Shown here: positions 59,924 through 64,000 of the stretch, in pieces
How the letters are laid out: the number at the start of each line of letters is the position of its first letter
Numbering within the stretch: the first letter of the stretch is position 1
Assembly (NCBI GenBank): GCA_947172415.1
Contig: OX359200.1
Span: forward strand, 5,458,501-5,522,500
From: Chondrosia reniformis
Lineage: Eukaryota > Porifera > Demospongiae > Chondrillida > Chondrillidae
Reading direction: 5' to 3'
Length of the DNA: 64,000 nt
Position numbers and translations under genes: made by a program
Notes under the pieces: generated by a model
Databases searched by the model: none
What the model saw: the letters and a program-made list of their open reading frames with translations, nothing else
Told to the model about the DNA's origin: nothing

Positions 59924-62900
59924 TTAAATAGTAACAGAAATATTGACACACTCTAGCTGGTAGCTATGCTGAAGATTGGCCAGACCAGGGTTTTCCAAGT
60001 ATATCTGTTCTGCAATGCAACAGTAATGTCCTGTATCAGCATACTCCACAGTATGCAAATGTAGTGAATGAGTGGAGTATGAAAGAGGAACTTCATTAGC
60101 CTGAGCTCGAGATGTATTCCTAATCCATCTTAGTCTGGGAGAGGGTGTTCCTGTAGCATTACATTGCAATGATATGGTGGTATTAATCCTTACAGATAGA
60201 TTGTTTCTCTTGAATGGGGCCATCTTCATAGTAACTGCATATAAGGATTTTTTAATCAACTAATATCACTTACACATATCATATGCATTTGGTACATTAA
60301 TAACACAGTGACTTTCTATATCTATGTACGTATATAAATAACGACTAGATATTCAAAGTTAGTGTAATGTATGTATAGACTAACCAACTGTGCCCGAATA
60401 GAATAGTTCTGAAAATACTGGCATTGATGAGAATCTACCTTCCAAATTATTTCTTACAAAAATTGTGATTTCAAAAATGTAGTACTTTTTCCGGGATAAT
60501 GGAACAGGCATAGTAAAGATACTTGTGGTTTGGCTGGAGTCAATCAAGTCATATTTCTTCTCATACCATTTTGACCACTTGTAATGCAAAACGCCACTCT
60601 TTCTATAAAGAAAGAGGTCATTGTTACTCCATTCTGTAAACCGAACTGCAATTATCTGGTTTTCACACAATGACATATCTGAGTTGGAATGGCTTTGGTT
60701 GAAAAGAATGAATGTATTAACACCACTTTCTTGTTCATGAAAGAACAAATAAGGATCTGAAGGTGTTTGTATAGTGCAAGTTTGTGTGTCATGCACAGTA
60801 ACTATAGAAATAAATATAATAAGATCAAAAGTTAATCTTAAGCTGATCAGATGTTATCCATCAGTGGACTCTGAATTTATCCACTCACTCATGATCATTT
60901 CTCCTGAGGAATTAGCTCAATGAGCTATAATGGATGGAACTGAATTCATTTAATGGGAACCAGAGTCGCTAAAAGATGGTTGAGCCATAGACAGCTGTTT
61001 CGTTCTTATTAGGACTCATCATGATCAGTATGGCAGAAAATGGAAGTCTGAGTGCATGGCTACTCAGCTGCTATAATAAGTATACTCCCAAAAGCTGTCA
61101 TTTTGAGTGGTTAAGGGGAGACTGTAGTTCAAATTAAGTCCACCCATTAACTCGATCATTGAGCTCCTAAGGAGACATTGGCGGGGTAAACCCAGAGTCA
61201 TTAATGATGATAAATATAAATGATTGTTTATTATAAAGTGTATACATACATTACATTGAATATATATAATGATCTACGTATATACAGTATATATATACCA
61301 CATATATATACATCTATACTATTACAGTACATCTCTCTAAACTAAAACTTAAATGACAGTTGGTACTCAAACCTCCGGCCATAGTATACTCCAAGATTTA
61401 TCAGTACAGAATCACTAACACTGATGTTCCCTTTAGTAATAAACAGCTAGGCCTTTATCCAATATGCATTACAAGAATTTAGCATTAAATGAATGACATA
61501 AGGATGTAAATAGGATAGAAGTCAATAGTCAGTCTGGTGCTAGGTTGGCTTTCTACAGACTCTCGAAAGGTACCCCTCTGTACAGGAGTATGTGGTGATG
61601 GGAGAGGTGTACAAAAGGAGAGTCCTGGCATCTCTGAGGTGTGCCTGGTTGTAGTACTTGGCAGAATCCGACATCCTAAGGTGCCACTGGAGGACCGGGT
61701 CTGTAGACTGTGTAACGTTAACCTTGGTGAGATTGAGGATACCACACACTTTTTGATCACATGTCCCTTAAACAATCGTCAATGTAAGTTATTTAATGAA
61801 TGCATTATAATTAACTATCACTCCCACTTCTATTATTTAACACCCTTGCAAAATTATGTATACTCTATCATACAGTATCCTAGTGTACAAATCACCAATC
61901 TTAATTATGCATGACATGTATTTAAAGCACAAATCCCTTAGCTAATTACATGGATCTTTATAGTAACATGTACCCCACTCTTCACCCACCCTCACCCACC
62001 CCACCCACCCCTCACCCACCCCTCACCCACCCCAACCACCCCTCACCCACCCCACCCACCCCTCACCCACCCCTCACCCACCCCACCCACCCCTCACCCA
62101 CCCCACCCACCCCCACCCACCCCACCCTATATAGCTGTCAATTCCAGAAGAGCAATGAACTTTCAAGTACTATTTATCATGAATTTCTTTGTAATGTGAT
62201 TTATAAACCTGCACTGGTTGGGCCATCCTTACTAATCTTAGTTTTGTAAGGCATGTCACAAAATAAACAATCATTATTATACTGTCATGATAATACACAC
62301 ACATGCATGTACAGGTATGAACACCTAACTGCTTCGTTCATTATATAGGCTATCATAATTATATGGTGTCTAGTAATCCATATTAAGATGTTGGTATTTT
62401 CTGCCACCCACAGTTACATAAATTTACATAGAAAACCAAATTCATAGATACAACCTTTTCCCTTTTAGGAAAACCTTGTTTGGATGAACCAATGTACCCA
62501 CACGTATACCCTTTACCCCTCTGTACTTATCTTACATATTATGTAGTAGGTATTATGTCATAACATAGTTTTTACATAATATGTATTATAAGCTATACGT
62601 ATATGCATGCATTAGGGTGTGTTACTATATATAGTAACACTGACATCATCACACTCGCGATCGTGCCAATAACTGTGCTAAAACTCTAGCAGGCAGGTGT
62701 AATTTCTACATGCCTTTCATTTTGATCTATAATTATACTGACAGCACAGAATCTTACATATAATTTTAAGTCTGTGAAGAAATCGATCGCCAATTCCAGC
62801 ACCATCGATATAGCTTTTCTTTGGTCTATAAATAGTCCAATCTCTAATGACTATAAGGCTATATAAGATATTTTATAGATTAATCATAATCTCGCGAGCT

Positions 62901-63091
62901 CTTTGATAAAATTACCGTGCACGCGCACGCGCATGCAGCTCTCTGTAGTCCATTCAATATGTGGCATTTAGTGTATTATACAGTATACACAGATAAACCT
63001 CACCATCCTTGCGGTTCAAATCCATGGTAGTGTTGACGACGCAGAAGAAATTTAAAAGAAACATAAACGAAATGAAAATTAGCACATTCAT
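59924..63091 (-). CDS. Secreted FN3-like / Ig protein, cluster gene 6 (271 aa)
   Basis: Minus-strand exons 63004-63091 (signal peptide MNVLIFISFMFLLNFFCVVN), 60385-60801 (FN3-like: NQIIAVRFTEWSNNDLFLYR, YYIFEITIFVRNN) and 59924-60234 (Ig: TTISLQCNATGTPSPRLRWI, YADTGHYCCIAEQ, stop). The total is 816 nt with phase-1 introns. The order signal/FN3-like/Ig equals the ectodomain of the kinase (cluster gene 4), but it stops right after the Ig with no TM or kinase. The first intron is 2.2 kb and holds a LINE relic, a family C MITE and a C-rich repeat. An unseen extra exon in that intron cannot be excluded. Confidence 0.78.
60868..61212. mobile_element. MITE family C, diverged or composite copies
   Basis: CACTCATGATCATTTCTCCT, AATTAGCTCAATGAGC and AGCCATAGACAGCTGTTTCG, then a second partial unit (TTTGAGTGGTTAAGGGGAGA, AGGAGACATTGG, CCAGAGTCATTAATGATGAT). 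There are probably two overlapping insertions. Confidence 0.6.
61537..61914 (+). pseudogene. LINE ORF2 C-terminal relic
   Basis: A plus-strand frame contains RIRHPKVPLEDRVCRLCNVN then LGEIEDTTHFLITCP, the Cys-His tail patch seen at the end of LINE ORF2 proteins (compare CQVCAGGEVEDQAHFLLDC in the intact LINE at 29.1-32.7 kb). It is 5'-truncated and from a different LINE lineage than the intact copy, judging by the low identity. Confidence 0.75.
61975..62130. repeat. C-rich repeat (CCCACCC/CTCACC), G-quadruplex-prone on minus
   Basis: About 150 bp of CACCCACCCCTCACCCACCC-type units. The complementary strand has many closely spaced GGG runs. It directly follows the LINE relic. Confidence 0.92.
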
Positions 63092-63308
63092 CACAGTACT
63101 GCAGACACTCGAAATTCCTACTAAGAATCTATGCTATAATAATCGTAGCAATCAAGTGACCGGACCACGCCTATATATATAGATAGTCGTGGGAAATGGT
63201 ATGCGTATATAGATGTAGATCCGGAATGGGCCGCGTAGTTGAGTCATACGCACGAGCACACAAACGATCTGTTAATAATTACATACAAGCATGGCAACAT
63301 TTAAAAGG

Positions 63309-64000
63309 TCAACAACACACGTAGGTCACATCTGAATGAGTTCTAACACCAGTCGGTGGGTTCATAATTACATTCTTAGCTATTAACCTGTATATACCTT
63401 GCCACGGTAAAGTGGTGCTATATACGGAAAACGTTTTGTTGTACGCAATCTCTTGTGTCTGTATGTCTACTGGATGCAGAATATTGGAACTCTTATTTTG
63501 AAATCCCCACTCAAATGTAGCCTTTGGAAAGCCTGACACGGAAATATTCACCTTCCTAGTCTTTAGATTCTTTTGTATGGATACTATGTCTACTGGTACT
63601 ATATAAAAGACAATATTGCAGTGTAAGTATAATTATGTTCATGTGTGTATAAATATTACAGAGAATTAAGCACATAACTACTTACATTGACTTCCAAAAT
63701 AATAAATGTGAGAATTAATGTGAAGTGACTCTAGTGTCGCTTGATGGAAGTGGATGGATAATTGAAATATGTAATACATCTCTTGTGTTAGATTTTGGAG
63801 GATAACATTCTTAGTTAGGACGGAAATATTTTGGCATTTTGTCCAAGATATCTGAGCAGGTTTCTTGAAATCTGTTTGAGGAGTTAAAGTAGTGTTCCAT
63901 GACGCCAGACAAACTGTAAAGTACTGAACTGAACAAGTTTTACACGTTCCACTTTTTTGATCAAGTTTCCATTGCAAAGATACATTTAGTTCCTTTTGAT
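63309..64000 (-). CDS. Ig / FN3-like protein, cluster gene 7 (3' part only)
   Basis: Two minus-strand exons are visible. 63686->64000 is FN3-like (KELNVSLQWKLDQKSG, LASWNTTLTPQTDF, EMYYIFQLSIHFHQ, ending HIYYFGSQ) and runs open to the window edge. 63309-63598 is the terminal Ig-like domain (KVNISVSGFPKATFEWGFQN, PWQGIYRLIAKN, VIMNPPTG) ending in a stop. The intron is phase 1. It matches cluster genes 1 and 3 (ASWN...DF, YYFG(L/S)Q and NPPxG signatures), but the terminal domain has lost both disulfide cysteines. The 5' half lies outside the window. Confidence 0.8.

Noticed and set aside
61950-62249. Plus frame rich in PTPPTPHPPLTH
   Set aside because: Translation of the C-rich repeat with no further coding sign.
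62900-62945. Alternating GCACGCGCACGCGCATGC as a Z-DNA regulatory element of cluster gene 6
   Set aside because: The tract is short and lies downstream of the first exon (minus sense), and nothing else supports a regulatory role.

Overview
This is nuclear DNA from an animal. It is AT-rich, its genes are split by many introns, and it carries dense minisatellites, MITE-like elements and a full-length LINE. The Ig-domain receptor tyrosine kinase and its relatives point to a metazoan. Short introns between phase-1 exons, intron-borne minisatellites and an unfamiliar Ig plus FN3-like architecture make a demosponge my best guess, but this is an inference from gene style and not a marker-based identification.

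Layout. (1) About 240-10.6 kb, minus strand: a UFD2/UBE4-type ubiquitin chain-elongation gene, cut by the left edge. Where the C-terminal U-box should follow the UFD2 core, the exons run in frame into a BIRC6-like E2 (UBC) domain. (2) 11.73-23.62 kb, minus strand: a complete 18-exon mitochondrial m-AAA protease (AFG3L2-like) whose introns hold four large minisatellites. (3) 23.6-24.25 kb: a short head-to-head promoter region. (4) 24.25 kb to the right end: seven related secreted or membrane Ig/FN3-like genes. Four are on plus (24.25-26.7, 40.8-45.4, 47.3-49.5 and 49.8-54.0 kb) and three on minus (56.0-58.3, 59.9-63.1 and 63.3->64.0 kb). One, at 49.8-54.0 kb, is a receptor tyrosine kinase; the other complete members look secreted and resemble its ectodomain. 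Nearly every exon is one domain flanked by phase-1 introns, so the cluster looks built by exon shuffling and tandem duplication. (5) 28.67-34.55 kb: a pogo/Tigger-like terminal-inverted-repeat element with an intact two-ORF LINE (PHD-finger ORF1; endonuclease and reverse transcriptase ORF2) nested inside. The stretches 34.6-40.7 kb and 41.2-44.9 kb are mostly repeats, transposon relics and unassigned sequence.

How the genes may work together. The two left-hand genes are housekeeping quality-control genes (ubiquitin chain building and mitochondrial inner-membrane proteolysis) and have no obvious link to the right-hand cluster. The Ig/FN3-like cluster pairs one signalling receptor with several soluble look-alikes. 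That would suit ligand/decoy or self/non-self recognition, but this is inference. Exon boundaries were read by eye from splice signals and frame continuity. The complete cluster genes sum to exact multiples of three; the first exons of the ubiquitin gene and the 5' part of the 40.8 kb gene are unresolved.
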